IMG/VR virus record: IMGVR_UViG_3300025598_000082
Location: 1-38,849 of that record
Reading direction: 5' to 3' (one strand)
DNA length: 38,849 nt
Origin: a virus
Below, in pieces: positions 1 through 8,666 of the stretch. Positions within the stretch are counted from its first letter, which is position 1. Every line of letters begins with the position of its first letter. A model generated the notes under the pieces. That model did no database searches and was not told the origin of the DNA. It saw only the letters and a program-made list of their open reading frames with translations. A program made the translations under genes and the position numbers.

Positions 1-69
1 ACCATTGAATTTGTTAAACATGAAATCAAACTCAATATTGAACCTAAAGTGAAAGGCAAAAAGAAATGA
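1..69 (+). CDS. C-terminal fragment of zinc-ribbon-like small protein (variant copy)
   Basis: The reading frame is open from base 1 to the TGA at 67-69 and encodes the last 22 residues of a protein closely related to the one at 37790-38020. It starts TIEFVKHEIKL and ends KGKKK, but the stretch between differs and is four codons shorter than in the right-end copy. Its stop overlaps the ATG of the GroES-like gene (ATGA), the same coupling as at the right end. It is truncated by the window edge, so the cysteine-containing part is not visible here. It belongs to the variant left-end copy of the locus. Confidence 0.8.
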   Translation, partial: TIEFVKHEIKLNIEPKVKGKKK

Positions 70-368
70 TTAGACCCTTTGCAGACAAAATCCTAGTAAA
101 ACCTATTGAACGTGAAGATAAGTCAGCCATACCTGGCTTTGTCTACGCTGAAGAATACAATACAGGTGTCGTAGTAGCAGTTGGCCCTGGCAAAAAGATT
201 AAAGAAGGTAAATATGATATTATGCCTGTATCTATAGGTGACCGAATTAGATTTGGAACTATGGGTAAAGACGAATATCTTAAATTTCAACCTGTTATGG
301 ATAATGGCGAGAAATATCTCATTATGTCATGGCAAGATGTAGCGTTTATTGAAGAAAATAATGAATAA
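66..368 (+). CDS. GroES-like co-chaperonin (variant copy A)
   Basis: 100 residues, the usual GroES length. The N-terminus IRPFADKILVKPIE matches the GroES opening (IRPLxDRVLVKP), followed by the pattern GxVVAVGPGKKI and, near the middle, GDRIRFGTMGKDEY, corresponding to the GroES GDxVLF...G.E segment. It ends in a short hydrophobic strand (DVAFIEE). GroES caps the GroEL chamber; phage versions such as T4 gp31 redirect GroEL to fold capsid protein. It overlaps the upstream gene by ATGA and the downstream methyltransferase by eight bases. It is nearly identical to the copy at 38017-38325, with only a few substitutions plus a different tail. Family call is confident; a role in coat folding is inference. 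Confidence 0.88.
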   Translation: MIRPFADKILVKPIEREDKSAIPGFVYAEEYNTGVVVAVGPGKKIKEGKYDIMPVSIGDRIRFGTMGKDEYLKFQPVMDNGEKYLIMSWQDVAFIEENNE

Positions 369-957
369 AGATTGGACAGGTAATAGTGTTTCTTATTCAA
401 AAACATTAGGGGCAAGTAATCATTCAAATCATGAAAGAGAAAAACATGATTATTATGCAACAGAGCCAAAAGCTGTTAGATTATTTCTTGAAATAGAAAA
501 ATTTGAAGGAAAAATTTGGGAATGTGCTTGTGGTGAAGGTAGTCTTTCTGAAGAAATGAAAAGATTGGGGTATGATGTTTATAGTTCTGATTTAGTTGAT
601 AGGGGTTATGGCGAAATTAAAGATTTTCTTTCTATAGAAAACAATCAACAAACAGAAATGAATATTATTACTAATCCTCCGTATAAATATGCAAATGATT
701 TTATTGTTAGGTCTTTATCAATTATGCAAAAAGGTAAAAAATTAGCTTTGTTTTTACCAATAAGATATTTAGAAGGTAAAGCTAGAAAAAAAATATTTAA
801 GGGAAATACACCTAAAATTATTTATGTAAGTAGTAGCAGGTTAATTTGTGCAATAAATGGTAAATTTGATAAACAAAAGGGTTCTGCCGTATCTTATGCT
901 TGGTTTGTTTGGGAAAAAGGTTTTAATGGACAAACAGCAATAGATTGGTTTAATTAA
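361..957 (+). CDS. Putative DNA adenine methyltransferase (NPPY type)
   Basis: 198 residues from ATG 361; an upstream TTG at 349 is in frame but less likely. Motif I is WECACGEG (about residues 49-56), the SAM-binding loop. Motif IV is NPPY (about 105-108), preceded by a hydrophobic strand (MNIITNPPY), typical of N6-adenine methyltransferases with order I-IV. Length and lack of a separate target-recognition domain fit small orphan phage methyltransferases that protect DNA from restriction. It overlaps the GroES-like gene and is followed by the 45-residue basic protein. In the alternative right-end allele this place is taken by two unrelated small genes, so it may be strain specific. Methylation target unknown. 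Confidence 0.7.
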   Translation: MNKDWTGNSVSYSKTLGASNHSNHEREKHDYYATEPKAVRLFLEIEKFEGKIWECACGEGSLSEEMKRLGYDVYSSDLVDRGYGEIKDFLSIENNQQTEMNIITNPPYKYANDFIVRSLSIMQKGKKLALFLPIRYLEGKARKKIFKGNTPKIIYVSSSRLICAINGKFDKQKGSAVSYAWFVWEKGFNGQTAIDWFN

Positions 958-1079
958 CAATTAAGGAGTAAAATATATGCCGTTAAAGAAATCAACAAGC
1001 AAAAAAGCATTACAAGCAAATATTAAAGAAGAAATTAAAGCTGGAAAACCAATTAAGCAAGCAGTTGCCATTGGATATT
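953..1079. repeat. Exact 127-bp terminal overlap, internal copy
   Basis: Bases 953-1079 are identical to the last 127 bases of the window (38723-38849), and the base before each copy differs. The repeat includes the ribosome binding site and most of the 45-codon gene. An exact overlap of this size at a contig end is what a de Bruijn assembler with k=127 leaves when a circular sequence closes. It therefore supports a 37,770-bp circle rather than a biological repeat. Confidence 0.9.
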
Positions 1080-1114
1080 CAGTTAAAAGAGAAGCACAAA
1101 AGAAGAAAAAGTAA
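977..1114 (+). CDS. Small basic phage protein (45 aa)
   Basis: ATG at 977 has a good AAGGAG-type site (961-968) eight or so bases upstream. The 45-residue product is lysine rich: MPLKKSTSKKALQANIKEE, then an AGKPIKQAVAIGYS segment and a KKKK tail. Short proteins with the pattern N-I-x-x-x-I-x-x-G-x-P-x-K-Q-A-V-A-I are frequent in tailed phages and usually listed as hypothetical. The charge suggests nucleic-acid or virion DNA association, which is inference. The gene lies in the terminal overlap, so the start of a second copy is seen at the right end; on the circle there is only one. Confidence 0.75.
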   Translation: MPLKKSTSKKALQANIKEEIKAGKPIKQAVAIGYSVKREAQKKKK

Positions 1115-1156
1115 TATATCACTTTTTTTCATTTAATTATTAACTAGGAGTCAATC

Positions 1157-1372
1157 ATGGCCATTAAGTTGGAACTTGAAATCAAAGAAGTAGAATTAGT
1201 ATTAGCAGGTCTTTATAAACTACCTATGGAGTTTGCTGAACCTGTAGTCGCTAAAATCAAAGCACAAGGTATCCCACAAGCTCAAGCACAACAAGCAGCG
1301 GAAGCAGAAGCTAACCCAACACCTGTAGAAGTTACTCCAGCAGAACCATTGCCTGAAGAACCACAAGTCTAA
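1157..1372 (+). CDS. Conserved small phage protein with low-complexity tail (71 aa)
   Basis: Residues 1-35 form an amphipathic, conserved-looking domain (ELEIKEVELVLAGLYKLPMEF...VVAKIKAQ), of a type often found beside phage packaging genes. The remainder is a disordered Ala/Gln/Glu/Pro tail. A strong AGGAG site precedes the ATG (AGGAGTCAATCATG). The final base of its stop codon is the first base of the ATG of the ParB-methyltransferase gene, so translation is probably coupled. No function can be assigned. Confidence 0.75.
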   Translation: MAIKLELEIKEVELVLAGLYKLPMEFAEPVVAKIKAQGIPQAQAQQAAEAEANPTPVEVTPAEPLPEEPQV

Positions 1373-2607
1373 TGCAAATCGAACAGAGGTTGCTATCGGA
1401 CTTAATTCCGTATATCAACAACTCTAGGAAACATTCAGACGATCAAGTTGCACAAATTGCAGCTTCAATTAAAGAGTTTGGATGGACTAACCCTATATTA
1501 GTTGATGGTGATAACGGAATTATTGCAGGCCATGGTCGTATTATGGCGGCTAAAAAGCTAGGAATGACTGAAGTCCCTGTCATTGAATTAGCACATCTAT
1601 CCAAAGAACAACGCAAAGCATTAATCATTGCAGACAATAAACTAGCTTTAAACTCTGACTGGGATACAAACCTATTAGCTATTGAGTTACAGGATTTAAA
1701 AGATTTGGACTTTAATCTTGATTTAACAGGGTTTAGTTCTGAAGAATTAGATGCAATATTAAATATTGTAGAAGAAACTGAAGGATTAACGGATGAAAAT
1801 GAAGTTCCTGAAATCCCTGAAGAACCTAAAACAAAACCAGGCGACATATATCAATTAGGCAATCATCGTTTAATGTGTGCAGATTCTACCGACATTGAAT
1901 CTGTAGAAATGTTATTGGAAGGAGATGAAATAGACTTTTTATTCACAAGTCCACCCTATAACGCTGGCGATTCTGAAAAATTATCAGGAAATACCCATAC
2001 AACAGATAATAAATATGGGATGTATCAAGACAATAAGTCTAAACATGAATATTACGATTTATTATGTGGATTTACTAATGCCTGGATACATTTTACCAAA
2101 TGTATGGTTGTAAACATCCAACAATTAGCAGGAAACAAGATTGCTGTCATAGAATATCTAAATCAATACAAAAATAACTTTATTGACATGGCTATTTGGA
2201 ATAAAGGACACGCAGCACCAGCAATGGCAGAAAAAGTTATGAATTCATGCTTTGAATACATGATATTCCTATCGCCACAAGAAAATCCGTCACGAGCAAT
2301 ACCTTCTGCACAATTTAGAGGCACAATTAAGAATGTATATGATGGCGCACCCAATAGAAACAATGAATTCTCTAAAGTTCATGCAGCAACATTTCCTATT
2401 GATCTTCCTGAATGGGCTATAACATCATTTACAACAAATGGTGCTATTGTAGGTGATTGCTTTGGAGGAACAGGAACAACAATGATTGCTTGCGAAAAAT
2501 TAGGAAGAAGAGCAAGATTAATGGAACTTGATCCCAAATATTGTGACGTAATAGTCAAGAGATGGGAAGATTTTACAGGTAAGAAGGCAGAGTTATTAAA
2601 TGATTGA
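1372..2607 (+). CDS. ParB/Srx-like domain fused to DNA methyltransferase (N4-C or N6-A)
   Basis: 411 residues in two parts. Residues 1-100 are a ParB N-terminal (Srx-like) domain: KHSDDQVAQIAASIKEFG, then IIAGHGRIMAAKKLG (50-64), the ParB GxxR-like box. Residues 155-411 are a beta-order methyltransferase with TSPPYN (192-197) before the SAM loop FGGTGTT (364-370) and MELDPKYC. SPPY is common in N4-cytosine enzymes but also occurs in N6-adenine enzymes, so the base is not settled. Such fusions are widespread in phages near terminase genes. Here it sits directly upstream of the small terminase and could protect phage DNA or mark it for packaging; the latter is inference. Confidence 0.88.
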   Translation: MQIEQRLLSDLIPYINNSRKHSDDQVAQIAASIKEFGWTNPILVDGDNGIIAGHGRIMAAKKLGMTEVPVIELAHLSKEQRKALIIADNKLALNSDWDTNLLAIELQDLKDLDFNLDLTGFSSEELDAILNIVEETEGLTDENEVPEIPEEPKTKPGDIYQLGNHRLMCADSTDIESVEMLLEGDEIDFLFTSPPYNAGDSEKLSGNTHTTDNKYGMYQDNKSKHEYYDLLCGFTNAWIHFTKCMVVNIQQLAGNKIAVIEYLNQYKNNFIDMAIWNKGHAAPAMAEKVMNSCFEYMIFLSPQENPSRAIPSAQFRGTIKNVYDGAPNRNNEFSKVHAATFPIDLPEWAITSFTTNGAIVGDCFGGTGTTMIACEKLGRRARLMELDPKYCDVIVKRWEDFTGKKAELLND

Positions 2608-2648
2608 TTTACAACACTTACTTTTAAACACTTTTGGTCAATAAAAAG

Positions 2649-2996
2649 ATGCTAGAACACGTTCCTACTGATAAGACAAAAGAGCAAGTATTAAGCGCTT
2701 CAGGGCTTGGATTGCCTCAACTGCAAATAGCTGCATTACTTGGCATATCTGATGTGACGTTACGCAAACACTATGAGAAAGAATTAGCTGTGGGGAAAGC
2801 TACTGCGTCTGCTAACGTAGCTAAATCTTTATACAATAAAGCAATAGCAGGTGATACGACTGCTGCAATATGGTGGACTAAAGCTCAAATGGGTTGGGGT
2901 GAAACCAATACCACTAAATTTGGCAATATTGACGGAACGCCATTAGAAGGCATACAAGTAACTTTTGTATCAACAGATGGAACAAAGACTACTTGA
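2649..2996 (+). CDS. Terminase small subunit
   Basis: 115 residues from ATG 2649; a TTG 15 bases upstream is in frame. The N-terminal half contains a helix-turn-helix (SGLGLPQLQIAALLGIS then DVTLRKHYEKEL), the typical DNA-recognition part of small terminases. It is followed by a helical segment rich in Ala (ANVAKSLYNKAIAGDTTAAIWW), which in this family forms the oligomerisation ring, and MGWGE. It lies directly before, and overlaps by 20 bases, the large terminase gene. It would bind the packaging site and regulate the large subunit. Confidence 0.85.
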   Translation: MLEHVPTDKTKEQVLSASGLGLPQLQIAALLGISDVTLRKHYEKELAVGKATASANVAKSLYNKAIAGDTTAAIWWTKAQMGWGETNTTKFGNIDGTPLEGIQVTFVSTDGTKTT

Positions 2997-4266
2997 TAAA
3001 GCCATAGCAGATGTTCAGTTCCCACAAAAGCTAGAATGTCTATTTACTCCACCTTATGTCAGGTATAGAACATTATATGGTGGCAGAGGTGGCGCAAAGT
3101 CTTGGGGAGTTGCCAGGGCATTATTGATAAAAGGCGCTAAAAAGCCTTTACGCATACTTTGTGCAAGAGAATTTATGACATCTATTAAAGATTCTGTGCA
3201 TAAATTATTGTCAGATCAAATAAATGCTATGGGTCTTAACTCATTTTATGAGATAACTCAAAACGCTATTCGTGCAGCAAACGGAACAGAATTTGCCTTT
3301 GTAGGATTAAAGAACAACATAGCCAATGTTAAATCATACGAAGGTATTGACATCTGTTGGGTAGAAGAAGCGCAAACAGTATCCAAATCTAGCTGGAATA
3401 CATTAATCCCAACTATCCGTAAAGAAATGTCTGAAATATGGATAACTTTTAACCCTGAATTAGAGCAAGACGAAACTTACCAGCGATTTGTGGTCAATCC
3501 ACCTGAAAACTCTATTGTTCAGCGTATTAATTGGAACGATAACCCATGGTTTCCTGATACATTACGCATGGAAAAGGATGCGTTAAAGAATCGTGATCCT
3601 ATTGCCTACAATAATGTTTGGGAAGGTCTATGCAGACTTACAGTAGATGGCGCTATATTTGCTAATGAAATGAATGTGGCAGAGCTATCAGGCAGAATAA
3701 CTAAAGTCCATTACGATCCATTAAAGCCTGTTCATGCTGTATTTGATCTAGGTTGGGCAGATCACACAGCTATTTGGTTTGTTCAATTTATAGGCATGGA
3801 AACAAGATTAATCAGATATTTGCAAGATACGCAAAAGACTATCAGTCATTATTTGCAGGAAATGCAAAAATTAGGCTACATTTACGATACTTTACACTTA
3901 CCACACGATGCAGAAAGTAAAAATATTGCGTCTAATGGTCGGTCTATTGATGAAATTGTAAGGGCAGCCGGATATAAAACTAACATTTTACCTAGAGTTC
4001 CTGTGGTAGATTCAATCAATGCTGCACGAACCATATTCTCTAACTGTTATTTCGATAGAGAAAATTGCGCAGATGGGTTACAATGCTTGCGTCATTACCG
4101 ATATGAAGTTGATCCTGATTCAGGTCAATTTAGTCGCAATCCACTCCATGACCAATACTCTCATGGTGCTGACGCATTTAGATATATCGGTTTAATGTTG
4201 CAAGATAGAAAAGAACAAAAAGTCCGTAAACAAACATATACTCCTGGCGTAAGCTGGATGGGATAA
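2977..4266 (+). CDS. Terminase large subunit (ATPase-nuclease)
   Basis: 429 residues from ATG 2977, within the end of the small-subunit gene (a TTG at 2965 is also in frame). Walker A is GGRGGAKS (35-42), Walker B IDICWVEEA (124-132). The C-terminal RNase H-like nuclease shows Asp in VFDLGWAD (Asp257), HLPHDAES (Asp311) and HGADAFRY (Asp399). This is the Terminase_3/PBSX-like lineage, with normal length. The protein pumps DNA into the prohead through the portal and cuts the concatemer. The gene is four bases upstream of the portal gene. Confidence 0.95.
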   Translation: MEQRLLDKAIADVQFPQKLECLFTPPYVRYRTLYGGRGGAKSWGVARALLIKGAKKPLRILCAREFMTSIKDSVHKLLSDQINAMGLNSFYEITQNAIRAANGTEFAFVGLKNNIANVKSYEGIDICWVEEAQTVSKSSWNTLIPTIRKEMSEIWITFNPELEQDETYQRFVVNPPENSIVQRINWNDNPWFPDTLRMEKDALKNRDPIAYNNVWEGLCRLTVDGAIFANEMNVAELSGRITKVHYDPLKPVHAVFDLGWADHTAIWFVQFIGMETRLIRYLQDTQKTISHYLQEMQKLGYIYDTLHLPHDAESKNIASNGRSIDEIVRAAGYKTNILPRVPVVDSINAARTIFSNCYFDRENCADGLQCLRHYRYEVDPDSGQFSRNPLHDQYSHGADAFRYIGLMLQDRKEQKVRKQTYTPGVSWMG

Positions 4267-4269
4267 CAC

Positions 4270-6348
4270 ATGGCAAGAGCTAAAAAAACTAATGTAGTTG
4301 ATAACGACCCAAGAATACAAGACGCTATTCAATTCTTACAGTTTGCTAATGAAGCAGATCAAATGAATAGAAGTGAAGCGTTAGAGGATTTAAAGTTTGC
4401 AGCAGGTGACCAATGGCCTGTTGAAATACAAAATAGTAGAGTTTTAGAAGCAAGACCATGTTTAACCGTCAATAAAGTTGATGCCTATTGCCGTCAATTA
4501 ACTAACCAAATGCGTCAACAACGCCCTCGCATGAAAGCGCATGGCATGAATAATGAATCAGACGCTAAAATGGCCGAGATCATTTCAGGCATTTTCCGTC
4601 ATATTGAAGTCCAATCAGATGCAGACCAAGCTTATGACAAAGCTGGTGACTTTGCAGTTCGTATGGGTTGGGGATATTGGCGAGTAACTACAGACTACGT
4701 TAAAGACGATTCATTTGACCAAGAAATCTATATTAGAGCTATTGATAACCCTTTTACTGTTTACTTTGACCCTAATTCAGTCATGCCTGATGGATCAGAC
4801 GCAGAAAAGGTATTGATTACCACAGTTATCTCTAAAGACAATTTCAAGAAAATGTATCCCAATGCCGAAGTTGAGCAAGGATTCACAATGCGAGGCACAG
4901 GCGACACTAATCCTGAATGGGTTATGAAAGAGGATATTAGACTAGCTGAATACTTCTATACTGAACGCAATCCTATTAAGATTCATTTATTATCAGACGG
5001 AACAACAGTTAAGTCATCAGAATTGCCACCACAAGATGTTTTAGACATGGCAGGCATTACAATCGTAGAATCAAGAAATTCATACGAGAAAAAGATTAAA
5101 TGGTGCAAACTAACATCTATGGAAGTATTGGAAGAAGGCGAATGGGCAGGTAAATACATTCCTATTATTCCTGTTTATGGTCAAGAAACTGTAGTAGAGA
5201 ATAAGAAAAAGAAATTTGGTATTGTAAGAATGGCCAAAGACCCACAAAGAATGTATAACTTTTGGCAAACTTCTTTAACCGAGTCCGTAGCGTTAGCACC
5301 TAAAGCTAAATGGTTGTTAGCTGAAGGTCAAGATGAAGGCCATGAGAACGAATGGGCTATGGCTAATATTAAATCTATGCCTGTTTTACGCTACAAACAA
5401 ACAGATATTGATGGTAAACCTGCACCTGCTCCACAAAGATTACAACCTGAACCACCTCCAGCAGGTATTATGGCGGCTGCTCAATCAATGACCACAGATT
5501 TAATGCAAGTGGTAGGTATATTTGACCCTGCTCAATTACCAACAGGCAATATTTCAGGAAAAGCCCTACAAGGTCAGCAACAACAAGTTGATTTAACCAA
5601 TTTCCACTATTATGACAATTTAACTCGTTCTATCCGTCAAACAGGTCGTGTAATCCTAGACTTAATCCCACATATTTATGATAGACAAAGAGTCATGCGT
5701 ATTATTGGTGACGATGGAAAGCCTGAAATCTTAACTATTAATGAATATGGTCAAGACGAAGAAGGCGTAACTAAAATTCTTAATGATGTAACAGTAGGCG
5801 AATATGATGTAGTTATGGATACAGGCCCAGGCTATAACTCTAAACGCCAAGAAGCTGTTGACGCTATGATGCAATTATTTGCTGCAGACCCAGCTTTAAT
5901 CCAACAAGCTGGCGATTTAATGATTCGAAACATGGATTTCCCAGGCGCTGAAACTATTGCAGACAGATTAGCAGTCAATAATCCATTGGCTAAAATTGAC
6001 GATAAGTCTAAAGTGCCACCAAGAGTTCAAATGCAATTGGCTCAAGCACAGGCACAAGTCCAACAAATGCAACAAGCTATTCAACAATTACAATTAGATT
6101 TACAGTTTAATAAATCTGTTACACAAGTTAAAGAAGATGGCGCTACTAAACGTGAATTAATGAAACAAACAGCTAAAACACATGATGTTGAATTGCGTGA
6201 CGCTGAACGTAGACATGACACTATAACAAAAACAGATACACAGATTGAAATTGAACAATTAAAAGCTCAAGTAGCAATCCTATTAGCAAGAATGGATCAC
6301 GAACAAGCAAGAATGGCTAGTGCTGAAACAACAGAACGTGCTATATAA
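4270..6348 (+). CDS. Portal protein, P22 gp1-like
   Basis: 692 residues, close to the 725 of P22 gp1. The N-terminal pattern RSEALEDLKFAAGDQWP, then RPCLTVNKVDAYCRQLTNQMRQQRP is characteristic of P22-like portals. The C-terminal 120 residues are Gln-rich and helical (QAQAQVQQMQQAIQQLQ), matching the barrel/crown region that in P22 forms a long helical tube. The dodecameric portal is the head vertex through which DNA enters and to which the gp4-like protein (15178-16149) attaches. It is the first structural gene after the terminase. Confidence 0.92.
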   Translation: MARAKKTNVVDNDPRIQDAIQFLQFANEADQMNRSEALEDLKFAAGDQWPVEIQNSRVLEARPCLTVNKVDAYCRQLTNQMRQQRPRMKAHGMNNESDAKMAEIISGIFRHIEVQSDADQAYDKAGDFAVRMGWGYWRVTTDYVKDDSFDQEIYIRAIDNPFTVYFDPNSVMPDGSDAEKVLITTVISKDNFKKMYPNAEVEQGFTMRGTGDTNPEWVMKEDIRLAEYFYTERNPIKIHLLSDGTTVKSSELPPQDVLDMAGITIVESRNSYEKKIKWCKLTSMEVLEEGEWAGKYIPIIPVYGQETVVENKKKKFGIVRMAKDPQRMYNFWQTSLTESVALAPKAKWLLAEGQDEGHENEWAMANIKSMPVLRYKQTDIDGKPAPAPQRLQPEPPPAGIMAAAQSMTTDLMQVVGIFDPAQLPTGNISGKALQGQQQQVDLTNFHYYDNLTRSIRQTGRVILDLIPHIYDRQRVMRIIGDDGKPEILTINEYGQDEEGVTKILNDVTVGEYDVVMDTGPGYNSKRQEAVDAMMQLFAADPALIQQAGDLMIRNMDFPGAETIADRLAVNNPLAKIDDKSKVPPRVQMQLAQAQAQVQQMQQAIQQLQLDLQFNKSVTQVKEDGATKRELMKQTAKTHDVELRDAERRHDTITKTDTQIEIEQLKAQVAILLARMDHEQARMASAETTERAI

Positions 6349-6355
6349 CTTGCAA

Positions 6356-6384
6356 TTGAGTATTAAGTAATTTTGTAGTATAAA
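6356..6384 (+). promoter_or_regulatory. Sigma70-type promoter candidate upstream of scaffold/coat genes
   Basis: TTGAGT (6356-6361) and TATAAA (6379-6384) are separated by exactly 17 bases in the non-coding gap after the portal gene. The predicted start is near 6391, just before a perfect inverted repeat at 6398-6414. This would give extra transcription of scaffold and coat, which are needed in bulk. Motif-based only. Confidence 0.5.
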
Positions 6385-6397
6385 GGCAAAATATCTA

Positions 6398-6414
6398 CCA
6401 ATGGATTACATTGG
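6398..6414. promoter_or_regulatory. Leader inverted repeat before scaffold gene
   Basis: CCAATG and CATTGG are perfect 6-base arms around GATTA, placed just after the predicted start site of the 6356-6384 promoter and 21 bases before the scaffold ATG. It may be a transcript-stabilising hairpin or a protein-binding site. No T-run follows, so it is unlikely to be a terminator. Confidence 0.4.
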
Positions 6415-6435
6415 GTAAAAATCTTGGAGTTATCC

Positions 6436-7371
6436 ATGTCAGAAAGAGAAGCAGGACAAGTATTAACTTCTGAAAATTCAGAGGCGTTTTATGCAAATAG
6501 ATTGGGTTTAGCTGAAGAAGCACCTGTTGAGGCTGTAGTTGAAGAAACCGCAGAGCCGACAGAGGAAGCAATAGATCAGAATGAACCGCAACCTGAAGAA
6601 ACAAAAGAAACAGAAACAAAAGCAACAGAAGAAAAGAAACCAAATCCGAAGTTAGAGAAAAGGTTTTCTGAACTTACAAAGGCTCGTAAATTAGCAGAGG
6701 AAACTGCTGCAAAAGAACGAGAGCAAAGGGAAAGTTTAGAAGCCAAACTCAAGGAATATGAGGCAAAATCTAATCCAAAACCACAAGTTGAGGAAGATGT
6801 TGAGCCACAGCCAAGTCAGTTTACTGACGCTTTTGAATATGCAAAGGCATTGGCTGAATATTCAGCGGAACAGGCTTTAAAGAATAGAGATAAGCAAGAA
6901 GCAGAGAAGAAGGCTAAAGAAGAATACGATAATAAAGTATCTGCTTGGCAAAAACGTCTGCTAGAAGTTAAATCAGAATTACCTGATTTTGATGATATGG
7001 TTCAATCAGCTACTGTTCAAGTCCCTGACTATGTAACAGACGCTATTTTAGAGTCTGAACAAGGCCCTAAAATCCTATATCATCTAGCAGAAAATGACGA
7101 ATTAGCCCAAGAAATTGCTGGTATGCCTATGATTAAAGCTTTACGCACTATTGGTCGTTTGGAAGCAAGGTTTGAAGCCAAAGAAACACCTAAAGAGGCC
7201 AAAGCTGAAGCTGAAACAAAACCTTCTGTAGCCAAAAGCAAAGCACCTGCTCCTATTAGTCCCATAAAGACAAGTTCTGCGGTTGCTGATGTTGGTGTAG
7301 GGTCTGATGGTGAATTCCATGGCACTTATCAACAATGGCGTGAATCGAGAAAAGCTGGGAAAATTAGGTAG
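6436..7371 (+). CDS. Scaffolding protein
   Basis: 311 residues from ATG 6436, preceded by GGAG (6426-6429); the TTG at 6424 is a less likely start. Composition is typical of podovirus scaffolds: acidic, Glu/Lys-rich and coiled-coil from residue 40 to 180 (KLAEETAAKEREQRESLEAKL), with almost no aromatic core. The last 40 residues are basic (YQQWRESRKAGKIR), as in P22 gp8, where the C-terminus binds coat. Position between portal and coat supports the call. It should guide procapsid assembly and leave before packaging. Confidence 0.82.
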   Translation: MSEREAGQVLTSENSEAFYANRLGLAEEAPVEAVVEETAEPTEEAIDQNEPQPEETKETETKATEEKKPNPKLEKRFSELTKARKLAEETAAKEREQRESLEAKLKEYEAKSNPKPQVEEDVEPQPSQFTDAFEYAKALAEYSAEQALKNRDKQEAEKKAKEEYDNKVSAWQKRLLEVKSELPDFDDMVQSATVQVPDYVTDAILESEQGPKILYHLAENDELAQEIAGMPMIKALRTIGRLEARFEAKETPKEAKAEAETKPSVAKSKAPAPISPIKTSSAVADVGVGSDGEFHGTYQQWRESRKAGKIR

Positions 7372-7404
7372 TAGGCCATTAAATATATTAATTAAGGAAA
7401 ACAA

Positions 7405-8652
7405 ATGGCTAATAATTTACTAACCATAAGCAAGATCACCAATGAAGCATTGATGGTCTTGGAAAATGAATTAACATTTACTTCAGAAGTTGATCGTAAC
7501 TACGATGACCAATTCGCTGTTGTAGGTGCAAAAATCGGTAATACTGTGAACGTAAGACGTCCAGGTCGTTTCATCGGAACTACTGGCCCAGCACTTAACG
7601 TTGAAGATTTCAATGAAACTTCAGTTCCAGTAACATTATCAACACAGTTCCACGTTGATACACAATTTACAACACAAGACTTGGCATTATCTTTAGATAT
7701 GTTCTCTGATCGTGTTCTTAAACCAGCAGTTGCAGCTATCGCTAACAAGATTGATCGTGATGGTCTTGTAATGGCTAAAAACAACACAGCTAACATCGTT
7801 GGCACAGCAGGCACACCTCCAACAGGTTTAATCACTTACTTAACAGCAGGTGCTTACCTTGACGCTGAAGGCGCTCCAAGAGATGGTCGTAGATCATGTA
7901 TCGTTGAGCCATTCACATCAGCAACTATTGTTGATAGCTTAAAAGGTCTTTTTGTTCCACAAGAAGCAATTGGCGAACAATATAGAAAAGGTCTAATGGG
8001 TCGTGATTCAGGTGGTATGAACTGGAAAATGGATCAAAACGTTGTTTCACAACAATTTGGTTCATACGCTTCAGCAGTATTATCATGCAACGTAACAACA
8101 GCAACAGGTTTCTTGACAAGTGGTTGGGCGCAAAGCTCAAACATCACTATTGCAGCTACATCTGCAGCTAGTGCTTCATTAAATCAAGGTGATGTTATTA
8201 CTATCGCTGGTGTATATGCAGTTAACCCACAAAACCGTCAAGCTTATGGTTCTAACAAGCTCCGTAACTTTGTTGTTAATTCACCTGTAACAATCAGTTC
8301 ATCAGGTTCAGCTACTGTAAACGTTTCACCAGCAGTTATTACTGCAGGTCAATTCCAAAACGTATCAGTAACTTCAACTGGTTCACAATCTGTTACACCA
8401 TTTAACAATACAGGCACAGTATCACCACAAAACATCATTATGCACAAAAATGCATTTACATTAGCAGTAGCTGATCTTGAGTTACCTGATGGCGTTCATT
8501 TTGCAGGTCGTGCATCTGACAAGGAAATTGGTCTTTCAATGCGTGTTGTTCGTCAATACACAATTAATAATGACTCAATTCCAACTCGTCTTGATGTTCT
8601 TTATGGTTGGGCGCCACTCTACCCAGAGTTAGCTTGCCGAGTAGCAGCGTAA
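7405..8652 (+). CDS. Major capsid (coat) protein, P22 gp5-like
   Basis: 415 residues (P22 coat: 430). The N-terminus MANNLLTISKITNEALMVLE followed by LTFTSEVDRNYDDQFAVVGAKIGNTVNVRRPGRF is diagnostic of the P22 coat family with the HK97 fold. A beta-rich stretch around residues 230-340 (GDVITIAGVYAVNPQNR ... LRNFVVNS) also matches that family. AAGGAAAACAA precedes the ATG. Codon choice differs from neighbours, with more C-ending codons, consistent with very high expression. An 8-bp hairpin follows directly. Confidence 0.95.
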   Translation: MANNLLTISKITNEALMVLENELTFTSEVDRNYDDQFAVVGAKIGNTVNVRRPGRFIGTTGPALNVEDFNETSVPVTLSTQFHVDTQFTTQDLALSLDMFSDRVLKPAVAAIANKIDRDGLVMAKNNTANIVGTAGTPPTGLITYLTAGAYLDAEGAPRDGRRSCIVEPFTSATIVDSLKGLFVPQEAIGEQYRKGLMGRDSGGMNWKMDQNVVSQQFGSYASAVLSCNVTTATGFLTSGWAQSSNITIAATSAASASLNQGDVITIAGVYAVNPQNRQAYGSNKLRNFVVNSPVTISSSGSATVNVSPAVITAGQFQNVSVTSTGSQSVTPFNNTGTVSPQNIIMHKNAFTLAVADLELPDGVHFAGRASDKEIGLSMRVVRQYTINNDSIPTRLDVLYGWAPLYPELACRVAA

Positions 8653-8666
8653 GTAATATAACGGAC

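Larger units (their letters stand above)
1..952. other. Variant haplotype of the 37940-38722 locus, outside the closed circle
   Basis: Bases 1-360 align with 37940-38311 with scattered substitutions and a 12-base length difference just before the GroES-like gene. Downstream the two copies carry unrelated genes: a methyltransferase here, and 52- and 84-residue basic proteins at the right end. They rejoin exactly at 953/38723. The simplest reading is that this stretch is an alternative allele from a related strain, joined to the contig by the assembler. A tandem duplication in one genome is the other possibility. Confidence 0.7.

Noticed and set aside
2600-2644. 14-codon frame between the methyltransferase and small terminase genes
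   Set aside because: It overlaps the upstream stop, but has no ribosome site and no recognisable features; probably chance.
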